From JBLHGN01 sp047616325 (lineage in GTDB: Bacteria > Pseudomonadota > Gammaproteobacteria > Pseudomonadales > Cellvibrionaceae), in the NCBI GenBank assembly GCA_047616325.1, contig JBLHGN010000253.1, positions 1 through 5,317 on the forward strand: a stretch of DNA of 5,317 bases. The letters run 5' to 3'. The position numbers were made by a program, and so were the translations under genes. Shown here piece by piece: positions 5,085 through 5,317 of this stretch (position 1 is its first letter; each line of letters opens with the position of its first letter). Under the pieces are notes generated by a model, which had not been told where the DNA came from, made no database searches, and saw only the letters and a program-made list of their open reading frames with translations.

Positions 5085-5317
5085 CGTCAGCAGTTCTCGC
5101 TCAGTACAGACCCCCATATAGGTCAAGGTCTTCAGCTGAGCTTAAAATACACCTTTCGCGCTATTTCCAAAATATCTTTCGCATTAAAAAGGGCTCTTTA
5201 CCACTTTGGCTGACCAATTTCTCTGAATTTCCAAGTTCCGGTTGTTCGGTAAATTTCAAAGTTTTATCAGGTAGCAACTGCTTCTTGCCTAATTTTTAGA
5301 TAGAGATATTCCATGTC
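5085..5317. other. Right-hand end of the window, no supportable gene
   Basis: I see no complete ORF of useful length on either strand. An ATG at 5313-5315 (plus) could begin a gene beyond the edge, but only AGAGA precedes it and too little is visible to call. On the minus strand a stretch from the edge reads as about 15 codons ending in TGA (5269-5267). After further stops, two short protein-like runs follow in the same frame (to about 5204 and then to about 5140). They may be chance or remains of a decayed gene. No tRNA-like or terminator structure is evident. Confidence 0.5.

Overview
The window looks like ordinary chromosome from a gammaproteobacterium, probably a marine Cellvibrionales or Pseudomonas-related lineage. 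The main evidence is a complete DNA topoisomerase I (topA) that is very close in sequence and domain order to the Escherichia coli enzyme. The moderate, locally AT-rich base composition and the presence of a UspA-type gene on the same segment agree with this. The genus is an inference. There is no phage, insertion sequence, CRISPR array, tRNA or rRNA.

Layout, left to right. (1) Positions 1-111, minus strand: the first 37 codons of a UspA-family universal stress protein, with a GGAGG ribosome-binding site; the rest lies outside the window. (2) 112-399: a divergent intergenic region with one clear 6-bp inverted repeat and no convincing sigma70 promoter. (3) 400-894, plus strand: a 164-residue protein of unknown function with an N-terminal membrane anchor, containing three separate 8-nt homopolymers, followed by an intrinsic-terminator-like hairpin with a T7 tract. 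(4) 982-1692, minus strand, convergent with the previous gene: a 236-residue helical protein of unknown function. Its N-terminal membrane segment continues in frame upstream of the first ATG, up to an in-frame TAA. (5) About 1765-2263: a 500-bp regulatory region that must serve this gene and topA. It holds a good TTGACC-17-TATATA promoter for topA, an extended -10 site, two GG-tract clusters and three hairpins, so the topA mRNA leader is probably about 300 nt. (6) 2264-5008, plus strand: topA, 914 codons, with all catalytic and zinc-ligand residues visible and a lysine/alanine-rich C-terminal tail built on a 15-bp repeat. (7) 5017-5084: a very long perfect hairpin (24-bp arms) directly after topA. 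(8) 5085-5317: no supportable gene.

The genes do not form one operon: the orientations are minus, plus, minus, plus. TopA relaxes negative supercoils. The stress protein and the two membrane-anchored hypothetical proteins have no functional link to it that can be read from the sequence.

I did not find a new multi-gene system. The observations most worth a second look are the long topA-downstream hairpin that lacks a U-tract, the structured and G-tract-bearing topA leader, the interrupted N-terminus of the 236-residue gene, and the homopolymer-rich 164-residue gene.
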